From positions 1 through 64,000 of the forward strand of contig NZ_FOAO01000016.1 of NCBI RefSeq assembly GCF_900109665.1: a DNA stretch of 64,000 nucleotides, given 5' to 3'. The notes beneath the pieces are model-generated. The model was not told the DNA's origin and made no database searches. It saw only the letters and a program-made list of their open reading frames with translations. The stretch is from Blastococcus sp. DSM 46786. GTDB lineage: Bacteria > Actinomycetota > Actinomycetes > Mycobacteriales > Geodermatophilaceae. Shown piece after piece: positions 1-11,062 of this stretch. Positions within the stretch are counted from its first letter, which is position 1. Each line of letters opens with the position of its first letter. Position numbers and translations under genes: made by a program.

Positions 1-97
1 CGTCGTCGGCGGGGTCGTCGTCGTCGGCGGGGTCGTCGTCGTCGGCGGGGTCGTCGTCGTCGGCGGGGTCGTCGTCGTCGGCGGGGTCGTCGTCGGC
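1..97. repeat. 18-bp tandem repeat, about five copies
   Basis: The unit GGCGGGGTCGTCGTCGTC repeats head to tail from the window edge to about 97. The last copy differs slightly. Read on the minus strand in frame it encodes the hexapeptide TTTTPP, so it is a coding minisatellite inside the leftmost gene. Copy number is likely to vary between strains. There are no spacers, so it is not a CRISPR array. Confidence 0.9.
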
Positions 98-684
98 GCA
101 CTCGTGGTCGGCCCGCTGTCCGGCGCCGCGTCTCCCTGCCGGTCCACGCCCTCGAGGATGCGCCGGACCGCCGCCGGGAGCGTCGCAGTCCGACGATCGC
201 CGATGAAGACGCTGGAACCGGCGCGTCCGCCGACGCCGACGCCGCCGTCGCCGTCGCCGTCGCCGTCGCCTGCTGATCGCGCCCCGTCGCCGACCGGTGC
301 GGCCGGAACGCTCTCCTCAGCACCACCGTCCGGCGCGGACGCGAGCGGCGCGGCCTCCTGCTCTGCGGGTCCCCCGGTCAACCCGCCGAAGGGGAAGTTG
401 GCCGCGACGGGCACACCGTCGCGCGGTTGGTCGGAGAGCACACCACCCCAGGCGAGGACTGCCACCGCGCAGCCGACGAGCCCGGCCGCGCACGCCAGGC
501 CGATACCGAAGAGCGCGTCGAACGGATCGCGCTCCTCGACCCCCTCGAACTCTCGGTCCGGGTGGAAAGAACTGTCGCCGGCGTGACCTTCGTCATCCGG
601 TTCGGGAGGGACGCTCAGGGGTGCCTCCTTCGATGGACCACGACCACCTCGGGGGCCGGGTGCGCGTGGTGAGCGTTCTGCCAC
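1..684 (-). CDS. Membrane-anchored Thr/Pro-repeat protein, 3' end outside window
   Basis: The reading frame runs from about 684 leftwards off the window. It encodes an acidic N-terminus, one hydrophobic segment (DALFGIGLACAAGLVG...VLAWGGV), a Gly/Asp-rich linker with GD repeats, the short segment FIGDRRTATLPAAVRRILEG, then a tandem TTTTPP linker. This is the layout of a single-pass protein whose C-terminal part is held away from the membrane. The start is uncertain. GTG at 684 has only a weak ribosome site, while CTG at 618 is preceded by a perfect AAGGAGG five bases upstream. The function is unknown because the downstream domain is missing. Confidence 0.6.
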   Translation of the reverse strand, partial: MAERSPRAPGPRGGRGPSKEAPLSVPPEPDDEGHAGDSSFHPDREFEGVEERDPFDALFGIGLACAAGLVGCAVAVLAWGGVLSDQPRDGVPVAANFPFGGLTGGPAEQEAAPLASAPDGGAEESVPAAPVGDGARSAGDGDGDGDGGVGVGGRAGSSVFIGDRRTATLPAAVRRILEGVDRQGDAAPDSGPTTSAPTTTPPTTTTPPTTTTPPTTTTPPTTTTPPTT

Positions 685-995
685 GCCGGCACCCCGGCCG
701 CAAGGGGCGCCGACACGGCATCGGGAGGCAGGCCTCCGCCACCCTGCGCGGTTCACCGTTCGGTGGCCGGTCGGTGACGCTGGGATGACGAAAGCCCGAC
801 GTGCCGGTGACCGCTGCGGAGCAGGACTGAGAACGGCCTGGTCGGGGCCCCTGAGGTCCGACCCGCGCCTCGGGCACGACGCCACCGCTCGCCCACGGTC
901 GCGACGGAGTCGGGTTCGCATCGCTCGCTCAGGTGGTACACACGGCAGGCGGCGCAGAGCAGGCGGGCCAGCCGCTCCGTCGGGAAGGAGTGGTC
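685..995. other. Gene-free interval
   Basis: I see no convincing coding frame here. It is the shared upstream region of the leftmost minus-strand gene and the plus-strand microprotein at 996. A short inverted repeat CACCG-TT-CGGTG at 754-765 is the only structure noted. No clear promoter box could be assigned. Confidence 0.4.
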
Positions 996-1169
996 GTGAC
1001 GTCATCCCCACGCTTCGGCGGCCACCGGGTGCACGGTGCCGGATCCGCGCCTGCAGACCGCCGTGGCCCGGCGGTGCACCTGCACCTCTTCCGCTGGCTC
1101 GGCCCGGACGCCTTCAGTTCGGCGACGCTGTACCGGTGCCGGTGCGGCGAGGTCCGGTCCGGCTTCTGA
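996..1169 (+). CDS. Small hypothetical protein with C-terminal YRCRCG motif
   Basis: A 57-residue product starting at GTG 996, with GAAGGAG five bases upstream fixing the start. The C-terminal half reads HLFRWLGPDAFSSATLYRCR followed by CGEVRSGF, with a CxC pair. The family and function are not recognised. The strong ribosome site and stop codon support it as a real gene. Confidence 0.55.
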   Translation: MTSSPRFGGHRVHGAGSAPADRRGPAVHLHLFRWLGPDAFSSATLYRCRCGEVRSGF

Positions 1170-1196
1170 GGGATCCCCGCACCGGCCCGCCCGCCC

Positions 1197-2057
1197 TCAG
1201 CGCGGCTGGTCGCCGAGCGGTCGGACGACCTGCGGAGCCAGCTCCAGGGAGTGCGCGTCGTCGGCACGGCGAAGCACCCAGCCGGCGGGGAGCACGAGTC
1301 GCGGAGCGACACCGATGAGGACGGCGACCAGGAACGCCACACCGGCCAGCGCCTCGCCGGACTCCTCGATGAAGGTGGCGGCGATACCCAGCGACGCCGG
1401 CGCGAGGGCGGACAGCGCCGAGAGGCCGACGGAGGCGACGCCGTAGCCGGCGAGGCTGCCCAGGACGCGGCGCCGGTCACGGCGCTCGGTGCGGCTGAGG
1501 AAGAACAGCACCCCGACGACGGCGAGGGCCGCGACCGCGCTGACGGCGATGGCGGCGGGCCGGCCGACGGCGGAGTACAGGGCGGCCATCGCGTCGGCGT
1601 GCACGGTGCCCCCGGCCTTGACCGACGCGATGCCGGCGGCGACCACCCCCACGGCCAGCCACCAGGTGCGGCGGCCGGGGTTGCGGGCGGCCCCGGCGAC
1701 GGCGGCGATCGCGGCGACGGCGAAGAGGCCGGCCACGAACAGGCGGGGCAGGGAGAAGGGGGCGTCCATGGAGAGCAGCTGGGCGGCGGAGCCGGTGGCC
1801 CCGTTCAGGCGCAGCAGGAAGCCGGTGGCCATGAGCACGACCGCAGCAGCGGCCAGCCCGACCCCGACCGGGGGCAGCGGGACGGCGCGGCGGCGGGTGC
1901 GCACGACGGTGGCCGCGGGAGCGAGCTGCTCGACGGGGGCCCAGGACGGCGTCGTGAGGTCGTCCGCCCGGCGGATCACCTTCCCGAGCAGGACACCCAG
2001 GGACGCGGCGACCGCCATCCAGACGACCAGTCCACCGACGATCCAGGCCCACGACAC
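1197..2057 (-). CDS. Polytopic membrane protein of unknown function
   Basis: A 286-residue protein from GTG 2057. An N-terminal hydrophobic helix is followed by a cytoplasmic basic stretch (RTRRRAVPLPP) and about six further hydrophobic segments, among them GVGLAAAAVVLMATGFLL and LFVAGLFAVAAIAAVAG. A short charged tail follows. No catalytic or transport motif is recognised. It lies 75 bp downstream of rfbD on the same strand and could be co-transcribed with the rhamnose genes, but nothing links it functionally to them. Confidence 0.75.
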   Translation of the reverse strand: MSWAWIVGGLVVWMAVAASLGVLLGKVIRRADDLTTPSWAPVEQLAPAATVVRTRRRAVPLPPVGVGLAAAAVVLMATGFLLRLNGATGSAAQLLSMDAPFSLPRLFVAGLFAVAAIAAVAGAARNPGRRTWWLAVGVVAAGIASVKAGGTVHADAMAALYSAVGRPAAIAVSAVAALAVVGVLFFLSRTERRDRRRVLGSLAGYGVASVGLSALSALAPASLGIAATFIEESGEALAGVAFLVAVLIGVAPRLVLPAGWVLRRADDAHSLELAPQVVRPLGDQPR

Positions 2058-2132
2058 GCGCTGATCATCGGCAGGGCGGCGGCAGAGCTTGACCCATGCG
2101 CGCCACGTGTCGGTACCGGCGGGGCTGCGGGG

Positions 2133-4298
<2,166 letters not shown>

Positions 4299-5612
4299 AT
4301 GTCCATCGGCCGGCCGTCGGATGCCGCGCGGGTGCCGCGCGACCTCCGCTCGCCGGCCGCGGCTCCCCCCGGACGTGCGCGCTGGTCCCGGCGCCTGCTG
4401 GTGACCGCCTTCCTGCTGCTGGGCGCCTGGACGGTGCTCGCCGCCACCACCGACGACGCGGCCCGGGCCGAGGCCCGGGTGCCCACGGAGGGTGACACCC
4501 ACGTCGTCGCGCCGGCCGGTGCGGTGACGCCGCTCCCCGATCCGCCCGCCGGTCCGCCGCCCGAGGTTCCGGCCGACCCGCCGGTGGTCCCGCTCGACCC
4601 GCCCGTGGCCCCGCTCGACCCGCCCGTAATCCCGGTGGAGCCGCCGACGGTGCCGGTCGACCCGCCCGTGGTCGCGGTGGAGCCGCCGACGGTGCCGGTC
4701 GACCCGCCGGTGGTCCCGGTCGACCCGCCCGTGGTCCCGGTGGAGCCGCCGCCCGCCGGGGAGACGCCCGCCGGCGAAATCCCGGCCGACCCACCCCCCG
4801 CCGAGGAGATCCCCGCCGGCGAGACCCCGGCCGACCCGGCAGCACCTCCGGCGACCGAGACGCCCGCCGGCGAGACCCCGACCGACCCACCCCCCGCCGA
4901 GGAGACCCCCGCCGACCCGGCGGCACCTCCGGTGACCGAGACCCCGGACGAGCCGGCCCCGGCCACCGACGCGGACAGCCCGGCCACCGACACCGGGACC
5001 GACGCGGACCCCCCGGCCACCGAGACCCCGGCGTCGGAGCCGGCACCAGCCGCAGATCCCGCCGACGGCACGGAGGACCCGGCGCCGGCCGCTCCCGCGG
5101 CCGCCGACGAGCCGGCCGACCCGGCGCCCGCTGCCGAACCGGCGCCCGCTGCCGAACCGGCGGCGCCCCCCGAGGCGACCCCGCCAGTCCCCCCGGCCCC
5201 GACCGGGCCCACCGCGGCCGAGTGCGCCCCCGAACCCGGCACCGCGACCGTGGCACCGGCCTCCCCGGCGAAGGCCGCACCGGTGCCCGCGGGCGCGACC
5301 GGGCTCGGCCAGGCCCCGCCGGCCGACGCCCCCCCCGAGCCGGCGGCACCACCGGTGCGCCGGCCTCCCCCGCCCAGCCCGCCGGCGACGCCGGTCTCGC
5401 CGGTGCACGCGCCTGCCCCCGTGGGCCACACGTCGGCCTCGGTGTCCGGCGGCGGGTCGTGCGCCACGGGCCACACCGACCACGCGGACGCCGCGCTCGC
5501 GGTGCTCGACGCAGGTTTCCCCGCCTCCCTCGCCGGCTCGATCCGGATCGCTCGCGGGCACGACGCCGTCCTCCTGGGCCGCGTCGAGGACCCGGGTGCC
5601 AGCCCCGACTGA
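4299..5612 (+). CDS. Proline-rich, membrane-anchored repeat protein
   Basis: A 437-residue protein. An N-terminal basic stretch and the hydrophobic segment LLVTAFLLLGAWTVLAATT form a signal anchor or signal peptide. Residues 60-330 are a low-complexity Pro/Ala/Glu/Asp/Thr region with repeats such as VPVDPPVV and PAGETPADP, expected to be extended and wall-spanning. A short folded tail (GHTDHADAALAVLDAGFPAS and following) ends the protein. A strong AGGGGGA ribosome site precedes ATG. It lies between rfbB and a sugar transferase, so a surface or envelope role is likely but not shown. Confidence 0.8.
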   Translation: MSIGRPSDAARVPRDLRSPAAAPPGRARWSRRLLVTAFLLLGAWTVLAATTDDAARAEARVPTEGDTHVVAPAGAVTPLPDPPAGPPPEVPADPPVVPLDPPVAPLDPPVIPVEPPTVPVDPPVVAVEPPTVPVDPPVVPVDPPVVPVEPPPAGETPAGEIPADPPPAEEIPAGETPADPAAPPATETPAGETPTDPPPAEETPADPAAPPVTETPDEPAPATDADSPATDTGTDADPPATETPASEPAPAADPADGTEDPAPAAPAAADEPADPAPAAEPAPAAEPAAPPEATPPVPPAPTGPTAAECAPEPGTATVAPASPAKAAPVPAGATGLGQAPPADAPPEPAAPPVRRPPPPSPPATPVSPVHAPAPVGHTSASVSGGGSCATGHTDHADAALAVLDAGFPASLAGSIRIARGHDAVLLGRVEDPGASPD

Positions 5613-5757
5613 CGGGCGCACCCCCTCCGTCCTGCCCCGCCGGTCCCCCCCGATCGGCTCGTCGAACAGTCCATGACTCCGCACGTGCGCGACCGCCCCC
5701 GGTGACTTCTCCGCACCGGGTGCCGGACCGCCGTTCGCACCGCAGGGAACTCACGCG

Positions 5758-7263
5758 ATGAGCAGTGAAGCCGTTCCGTCCGAACACGTCACCCAGCACC
5801 GCGCCGCGCCGCTCCAGCGGCTGCCGCGGCCCGACCGGCTCCGCGGGGCCGGCACCGAAGCGCGCCGGGCCTGGCGCGGCCCCTACGTCCGCCGGCTCGT
5901 CGTGTGGGACGCGCTCTGCGCGAGCGCGGCCGCCGGCAGCGGTCTGCTCGCCCGCTTCGCCCCGCCGGACGCGGGGCTCACGACCGCCTCCCTGGCCATC
6001 GCCGTCGCCCTGCCGGCCGTCTGGCTGTTCGCCATGGTGGTCGCGCGCAGCTACGAGAGCCGGTACCTCTGGGAGGGGCCGGAGGAGTTCCGTCGGGTCT
6101 TCTTCGCCGCCGCGCTGCTGCTGGCCATCGTGGGCACGGTCTCGTGGGGCCTGAAGCTCGAGGTCGCCCGCGGGTTCGCCGTCGTCGCCCTGCCGCTGGC
6201 CACCCTGCTCACCCTCGCCCATCGGCAGGCGCACCGGTCGTGGCTGCGCCGGCAGCGGGCCCACGGGCGCTTCCAGCAGACGACGCTGCTCGTCGGCCAC
6301 CGCACCGGCGTGGCGGCGCTCCGGGAGCAGCTGCACCGCGAGGCCGACCAGGGCTACCGCGTGATCGGGTACTGCCTGCCGCACGGCTCCGGCCTCCGCA
6401 GCGGCCCCGGCGGCCTGCCGGTCCTCGGTGCCCTGGACGAGGTGGTCGACGTCGTCGAGCGCTACGAGGTGGACACCGTGGCCGTGCTGCCGTCACCGGA
6501 GCTGGACGGCGCGGCGCTGCGCCGGCTGGGCTGGGAGCTGGAGAAGACCCAGGCCGATCTGCTGCTCGCGCCGTCGGTCTCCGAGGTCGCCGGCCCGCGC
6601 ATCCGCGTGCGCCCGGTCTGCGGGCTCTCCCTGCTGCAGATGGAGCGCCCCGAGCTCCGCGGCCTCCACCGGCTGGTCAAGGAGTCGTTCGACCGGACTG
6701 CCGCTGTGCTGCTCCTGCTGCTGCTGGCGCCGGTCCTCCTCGCCGCCGCGGTGGCCGTCCGGTTCGACAGCCCGGGGCCGGTGCTGTTCCGCCAGGAGCG
6801 CGTGGGCCGCGACGGCCGCCGGTTCCCGATGCTGAAGTTCCGCAGCATGCACGTCGACGCGGAGCGCCAGGTCGCCCGGCTGGCGGCGGTGGACGAGGGC
6901 AACGGCGTGCTGTTCAAGATGCGCCAGGACCCGCGGGTGACGCGGGTCGGCCGGGTGCTGCGCCGGTACTCCATCGACGAGCTTCCCCAGCTGCTCAACA
7001 TCGTGCGGGGCGAGATGTCGCTGGTCGGGCCGCGCCCGCCGTTGCCCTCGGAGGTCGAGCGGTACGGGGTGGAGATGCACCGCCGGCTGGCGGTCAAGCC
7101 CGGCCTCACCGGTCTCTGGCAGGTGAGCGGCAGGTCCGACCTGTCCTGGAGCGACTCGGTGCGGCTGGACATCCACTACGTGGAGAACTGGTCGCTGACG
7201 CTGGACCTGATGATCCTCTGGCGGACGGTGGGGGCGGTCTTCACCGGCCGCGGCGCCTACTAG
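5758..7263 (+). CDS. Initiating sugar-phosphate transferase (WcaJ/WbaP-like), copy A
   Basis: Expected to transfer a sugar-1-phosphate from a nucleotide sugar to undecaprenyl phosphate at the inner membrane, starting an EPS repeat unit. The 501 residues comprise about four N-terminal membrane helices, a CoA-binding-like domain (LLVGHRTGVAALREQL), a further helix and the C-terminal bacterial sugar transferase domain with FRQERVGRDG, MLKFRSM, DELPQLLNIV, SLVGPRPPLP and KPGLTGLWQVSGRSDLSW. It is one of three close paralogues (with 12178-13686 and 28881-30377). The donor sugar cannot be read from sequence. It ends in TAG, and a strong hairpin follows at 7274. Confidence 0.93.
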   Translation: MSSEAVPSEHVTQHRAAPLQRLPRPDRLRGAGTEARRAWRGPYVRRLVVWDALCASAAAGSGLLARFAPPDAGLTTASLAIAVALPAVWLFAMVVARSYESRYLWEGPEEFRRVFFAAALLLAIVGTVSWGLKLEVARGFAVVALPLATLLTLAHRQAHRSWLRRQRAHGRFQQTTLLVGHRTGVAALREQLHREADQGYRVIGYCLPHGSGLRSGPGGLPVLGALDEVVDVVERYEVDTVAVLPSPELDGAALRRLGWELEKTQADLLLAPSVSEVAGPRIRVRPVCGLSLLQMERPELRGLHRLVKESFDRTAAVLLLLLLAPVLLAAAVAVRFDSPGPVLFRQERVGRDGRRFPMLKFRSMHVDAERQVARLAAVDEGNGVLFKMRQDPRVTRVGRVLRRYSIDELPQLLNIVRGEMSLVGPRPPLPSEVERYGVEMHRRLAVKPGLTGLWQVSGRSDLSWSDSVRLDIHYVENWSLTLDLMILWRTVGAVFTGRGAY

Positions 7264-7273
7264 GGACGACGAA

Positions 7274-7310
7274 GGGGCGGGCACCGCGCGTTCTGCGCGG
7301 CACCCGCCCC
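7274..7310. terminator. Bidirectional hairpin terminator
   Basis: GGGGCGGG-CA-CCGCGC, a 5-nt loop GTTCT, then GCGCGG-CA-CCCGCCCC: 14 paired bases with a small CA/CA internal loop. It lies between the convergent ends of the sugar transferase (7263) and the beta-helix gene (7324), the expected place for a shared terminator. There is no T-tract, which is usual in high-GC actinobacteria. Confidence 0.75.
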
Positions 7311-7323
7311 CTCGAGGGTCAGG

Positions 7324-8574
7324 TCAGCGGTAACCGGGAGAGACGTACCCGATGCCGACGGAGCCGGCCGGGACGAAGTCACCCGACGCGGGCTTGCCCT
7401 GGCTGAGGGTGCCGCTCAGGTTCCCGATCGACGGCCACGAGACGACGCCGTTGCTGATCTTCGCGGGGCAGCTGCGGTCATCGGTCTGCGGCCAGACGCT
7501 GTAGCCCATGTCCCGGCCGGAGCGCGGGTCGAGGTAGACGTTCTCGAGCGCCAGCGGGTAGGTGTTGCAGTCGATGCGGATGAACTGCCCGCCCCGCTCG
7601 ATCGGGTTCACCTCGGAGCTGCCGACGTTGGCGTTCCGGATGGTGCCCTTGCCGATGGCCCCGAGGTCCTGGCGCACCTGGATGCCCTGGTAGTTGGTCG
7701 TACCGGTGAGCCGGTCGATCCGGTACTCGCGCACCCCGCCCCAGGGCTGGAAGACGTCGGCGTGGTTCACCGAGTACGTGCCACGCAGGGCGTCCATCCG
7801 GACGTTCTGGATCTGCACGGTCGCCTCGGGGGCGTTCACGGCGATGCCGTCGGCCTGCGAGCCGGCGACGTTGCCGTTGATGAGGACGCCCTCGATGTGG
7901 ACGGTGCCGGTGCACTTGTGCACGTAGACGGCGCGCTGGTCGTCGTTGCCGATGCGGGCGGTGGGCAGGACGTTGATCTGCCCGCCCATGACGACGGCGT
8001 TGCGGCAGTTGGCGATGATGATCGGCGCGGCCGGGCGGTCGGCGGGCAGCTGGACCAGGACGTCCCCGCCCTTGCCGCTGACCGTGGTGACGGAGTTCGT
8101 CGAGGTGATGCGGGTGACCGGGTAGTTCTGCCAGCCGGCCGGCGGGGCCCAGCTGAGGGCGCCGGTGGAGGGGGTCGTCGCGCGGGCGGGCGGGGCGGTG
8201 GTCGTGCTGGGGGTGGTCGTGGCCGTGGTGGGCTTCGGAGCGGGGGCCGGGGTGGTGGTCGTGGCGGTGGGGGCCGGGCCCGTACCGGAGCGCGAGCCGG
8301 CCACCGGGGCCAGCTCCTCCGCCCGGGCCTGCGCCTGTGCCTCGGCCTGGGCGCCGGCGGCGGCCTGGTCGGCCGGGACCTCGCCGGCCGGGGCCGCGTC
8401 AGGGGCAGTGGCGGCCGGGGGCGGCTGCGTGGCGGGACGCGAGTCGCGGGACTCGACGGCAGGTGCGGCCTGCTCGGCGACGACGCCGGATCCCCCGCCC
8501 TGCACGATCGGATAGCTGAGGGGAAGGATCCCGATGAGCGCGAGGAGCAGCTGCGTCATGCGTCGGCGGGACAT
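7324..8574 (-). CDS. Secreted right-handed beta-helix protein with TTT/PA-rich linker
   Basis: A 416-residue protein from ATG 8574. A basic N-terminus and hydrophobic stretch (LLLALIGILPLSYPIVQGG) form a signal peptide or anchor. Residues about 35-150 are an Ala/Pro/Thr linker containing ATTTTPAPAPKPTTATTTPS. The C-terminal ~250 residues show short repeating strands (VLVQLP, IIIANCRNAVVMGG, TVHIEGVLINGN, ATVQIQNVRMDAL) typical of parallel beta-helices such as pectate-lyase folds. Such proteins usually bind or cleave polysaccharide, and its place in the EPS locus fits that. No catalytic residues could be assigned. Confidence 0.75.
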   Translation of the reverse strand: MSRRRMTQLLLALIGILPLSYPIVQGGGSGVVAEQAAPAVESRDSRPATQPPPAATAPDAAPAGEVPADQAAAGAQAEAQAQARAEELAPVAGSRSGTGPAPTATTTTPAPAPKPTTATTTPSTTTAPPARATTPSTGALSWAPPAGWQNYPVTRITSTNSVTTVSGKGGDVLVQLPADRPAAPIIIANCRNAVVMGGQINVLPTARIGNDDQRAVYVHKCTGTVHIEGVLINGNVAGSQADGIAVNAPEATVQIQNVRMDALRGTYSVNHADVFQPWGGVREYRIDRLTGTTNYQGIQVRQDLGAIGKGTIRNANVGSSEVNPIERGGQFIRIDCNTYPLALENVYLDPRSGRDMGYSVWPQTDDRSCPAKISNGVVSWPSIGNLSGTLSQGKPASGDFVPAGSVGIGYVSPGYR

Positions 8575-8836
8575 GCGCCGGCGACGACCGGGTCGGAGGC
8601 TTCGCCACTGTCGGTGAGCGTTTCGTGACACGCGACAGAAGGTAGCGTCACGGTTACATAACGCCAAGCCCGTTCGAGTGAATTTTTCGGGCCTCCCGCC
8701 GAGTCGTCACGGGTTCTGCTACGCGACTCGCGGCCTGACCAGCGCGGACGCCCAAACATGTGGGGGTGGACATTTTCGGCAGGTTCTGCCCGCGTCGGAC
8801 CGGACCCCGGGGCCTCCGCCCGCCTAGGAAGGTCCC

Positions 8837-9010
8837 ATGACGTGGGTACTGGTCCTCGTGGCCGCGTGGACGATGCTGGCCGTGCTCCTGGCGCTCGGCA
8901 TCGGCCGGGCGGTGCGCACGGCCGATCGGCGGCACGCGGCGGACACCGCTGCGGTGCCCGATTTCGTGCCCGCGGAGTGGACCGCCGCCCCGCCCGTCGC
9001 CCGCCAGTAA
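8837..9010 (+). CDS. Single-pass membrane microprotein, paralogue of 26271
   Basis: A 57-residue protein from ATG 8837 with AGGAAGG upstream. It begins MTWVLVLVAAWTMLAVLLAL, a membrane helix, then a basic AVRTADRRHA segment and an acidic tail. The N-terminal 35 residues closely resemble those of the protein at 26271 (MSWVLIFITVWVVVALAVAV, then RLAEHEAR), so the two are likely paralogues. Both stand alone beside EPS genes. The function is unknown. Confidence 0.65.
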   Translation: MTWVLVLVAAWTMLAVLLALGIGRAVRTADRRHAADTAAVPDFVPAEWTAAPPVARQ

Positions 9011-9164
9011 CCCGGCGAGAGCCCGCCAGGAGCCCGCCGCTGGTGGCGACGGAGTGCGCAGATGGTCAGTTCTCGGCACGGGACTTGCGCGTCCGCGCAC
9101 ACTGTCCTGACGCGAAGCGCTGGCCGGCCCACCGTGAACCAGTCGACGGTTGCGTGACGCGGTC

Positions 9165-9965
9165 CTAGGAGCTCGCCGGGCGCCGACGGCGGCCGAACGC
9201 GCCGAACGCACGCCGGGCACGTCCCGGGCCCGCGGACCGGTGGTCGAGCGCAGCCGGCAGCGACCCGTCCCCGTCGACCGCCCCGTCCGGCGCCGGGTGC
9301 CCACCGCTCCGGTCCACGTGCGCGGCGATCCGGACCGGCCCGGGCTCCACGGCGCCGTCGACCTCGGGGTGCAGCGAGATCAGCGCGGCCAGGACCGGCA
9401 GCAGGGCGTCCGCGACGGCCTGCCCGACCTCCTCGTGGCCCTCCAGGGAGCGGCCGATCGGATCCGCGATGTCGTCGCCCTCGTCGCCCCGGCGCCCGGG
9501 ACGGGCCGCGGCCAGGGCGGCGACCAGCCCGCGGGCCCGGCCGGTGAAGCCCTCGCCCTCGGGCGGCCGGTCCTCCAGCGCGCCCAGCAGCGCGGCGGCC
9601 TCCCGCAGGGTGAACGTGCGCGCCAGCGCCCGTGGCGCGAGCTCCAGCACCGTGCGGCGGTGGTCCCGGGTCAGCGTCAGGACGAGGTCGGCCTCGGCGA
9701 CCATCCCCGGCTCCAGCTGCCGGGCCACGAACCCCTCGGGGTCGCCGCCGAACCCGGAGATCACCAGGGCGCTCCGGGGGTGCATCGGGGAGCCGGTCAC
9801 CGCGCGGGTGCCCGCGCTGACCAGCCGGACGTCGGAGGCCGCGTCGCCGAGGAGCCCGCGCAGGTAGGACCGCCCCAGCCCCTCCCCCATGGCCGACCGG
9901 CAGATGTTCCCGGTGCACACCAGCAGGACGGTCAGGGGTGTGGCGGGGATCTGCTCGTCGGGCAC
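9165..9965 (-). CDS. Low-molecular-weight protein-tyrosine phosphatase (Wzb-like)
   Basis: Expected to remove phosphate from tyrosines of a Wzc-type autokinase. The P-loop VCTGNICRS (Cys17 to Arg23) is intact, and a DPIG motif about 160-190 residues later supplies the general acid Asp. At 266 residues it is longer than the usual ~150. The extra length is a C-terminal tail rich in Asp, Gly, Pro and Arg ending in RRAFGAFGRRRRP. GTG 9965 lies ten codons before the first strand. It diverges from the ATP-grasp gene at 10144. The two BY-kinases in this window are its obvious candidate substrates. Confidence 0.85.
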   Translation of the reverse strand: MPDEQIPATPLTVLLVCTGNICRSAMGEGLGRSYLRGLLGDAASDVRLVSAGTRAVTGSPMHPRSALVISGFGGDPEGFVARQLEPGMVAEADLVLTLTRDHRRTVLELAPRALARTFTLREAAALLGALEDRPPEGEGFTGRARGLVAALAAARPGRRGDEGDDIADPIGRSLEGHEEVGQAVADALLPVLAALISLHPEVDGAVEPGPVRIAAHVDRSGGHPAPDGAVDGDGSLPAALDHRSAGPGRARRAFGAFGRRRRPASS

Positions 9966-10143
9966 GCCCCCAGTCTGATCGGCGCCGGCCACCGCCCGAA
10001 ACCTCCGATGGGGTGGTTCGGTTCCGGAGGAAAGCCACGCCGGAGCCCGGGTACTAGGCTCGCCGCGACACCGGACGCACCGACGGAGCGCCCGGGAGCA
10101 GACACCGCCGGCGTGCCCACGTCTCACACCAGAAGGGGTCCGG

Positions 10144-11052
10144 ATGCCCCGGAGCGGCTTGAACGAGAGCCTCCGACACGTTTTCCAGCCGGCCCACCGC
10201 AGGGTCGCCGGGCTCCTCCCCCTACCCTTGCGGCGGCGGTACCTCTACCTGGCCGGGCACGGCCGGCTCCCGCGCCTGCGCGACCCGCAGACCTTCGGGG
10301 AGAAGATCAACTGGCGCATCATGCACGACCGGCGGCCGGTGCTGGCCTGGACGTGCGACAAGCTGGCGATGAAGGACCACGCTGCGCAGGTGGCGGAGGA
10401 GGCCGGCATCTCGGTGCCGGAGACCTTCTGGTCGGGCACCGACCTCACCGAGGTGGCCGGCCGGATGTTCGACCGCCCGTGGGTGCTCAAGCCCAACCAC
10501 CGCAGCGGGCTGGTCCGCTTCGGCCGGGCCGACGAGTCGGTGGACGCCCGCACGATCGCGGCGACGAAGACCTGGCTCCGCGACGACCAGAGCGTGCTGC
10601 TCGGCGAGTGGGCCTACAGCCAGGCGCGACCGCTCTACGTCCTCGAGGAGGCCATCGGCGACGGCGTGACGCCGCCCGACGACTACAAGTACCTGATGTT
10701 CGACGGCAAGATCGCCGCGGTGTCCGTGGACACGGGCCGCTTCACCAAGCAGCACTCGCGCACCTTCTACACGGCCGACTGGGAGCCGCTGCACGTGGCG
10801 ACCGCCCTGGGCAGCGGCGAGCCGGGCCCGCCGCCGGAGAACCTGGCCGCCCTGAACCACGCGGCCGAGGTGCTCGCCCGTCCCTTCGACTTCATGCGGG
10901 TCGACCTCTACAACGTCGACGGCGTGATCTGGTTCAGCGAGTACACGCCCTACCCGGGCGGAGGTGTGCTGCCGTTCGAGCCGCACAGCTTCGACGCCTG
11001 GCTCGGGGAGCAGTGGACGCTGCCCGAGCTCGACGACGTCGCGGCTCGGTGA
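10144..11052 (+). CDS. TupA-like ATP-grasp enzyme of polysaccharide synthesis
   Basis: A 302-residue protein resembling the TupA-like ATP-grasp family found in cell-surface polysaccharide clusters, where members are thought to form amide or similar bonds on polymers. Visible features include the N-terminal FGEKINWRIMHDRRP, the KLAMKDHA segment, WVLKPNHRSG (ATP-grasp lysine strand), EEAI and DDYKYLMFDGKI, and FMRVDLYNVDGVIWFSEYTP with the acidic metal site. AGAAGGGG lies six bases before ATG. A TAGGCT box at 10055-10060 could be its -10. The gene is followed 10 bp later by a glycosyltransferase. Confidence 0.85.
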   Translation: MPRSGLNESLRHVFQPAHRRVAGLLPLPLRRRYLYLAGHGRLPRLRDPQTFGEKINWRIMHDRRPVLAWTCDKLAMKDHAAQVAEEAGISVPETFWSGTDLTEVAGRMFDRPWVLKPNHRSGLVRFGRADESVDARTIAATKTWLRDDQSVLLGEWAYSQARPLYVLEEAIGDGVTPPDDYKYLMFDGKIAAVSVDTGRFTKQHSRTFYTADWEPLHVATALGSGEPGPPPENLAALNHAAEVLARPFDFMRVDLYNVDGVIWFSEYTPYPGGGVLPFEPHSFDAWLGEQWTLPELDDVAAR

Positions 11053-11062
11053 TCCGGGCACG

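Noticed and set aside
1-97. Tandem repeats as a possible CRISPR array
   Set aside because: There are no spacers. The 18-bp unit is a multiple of three and encodes TTTTPP in frame.
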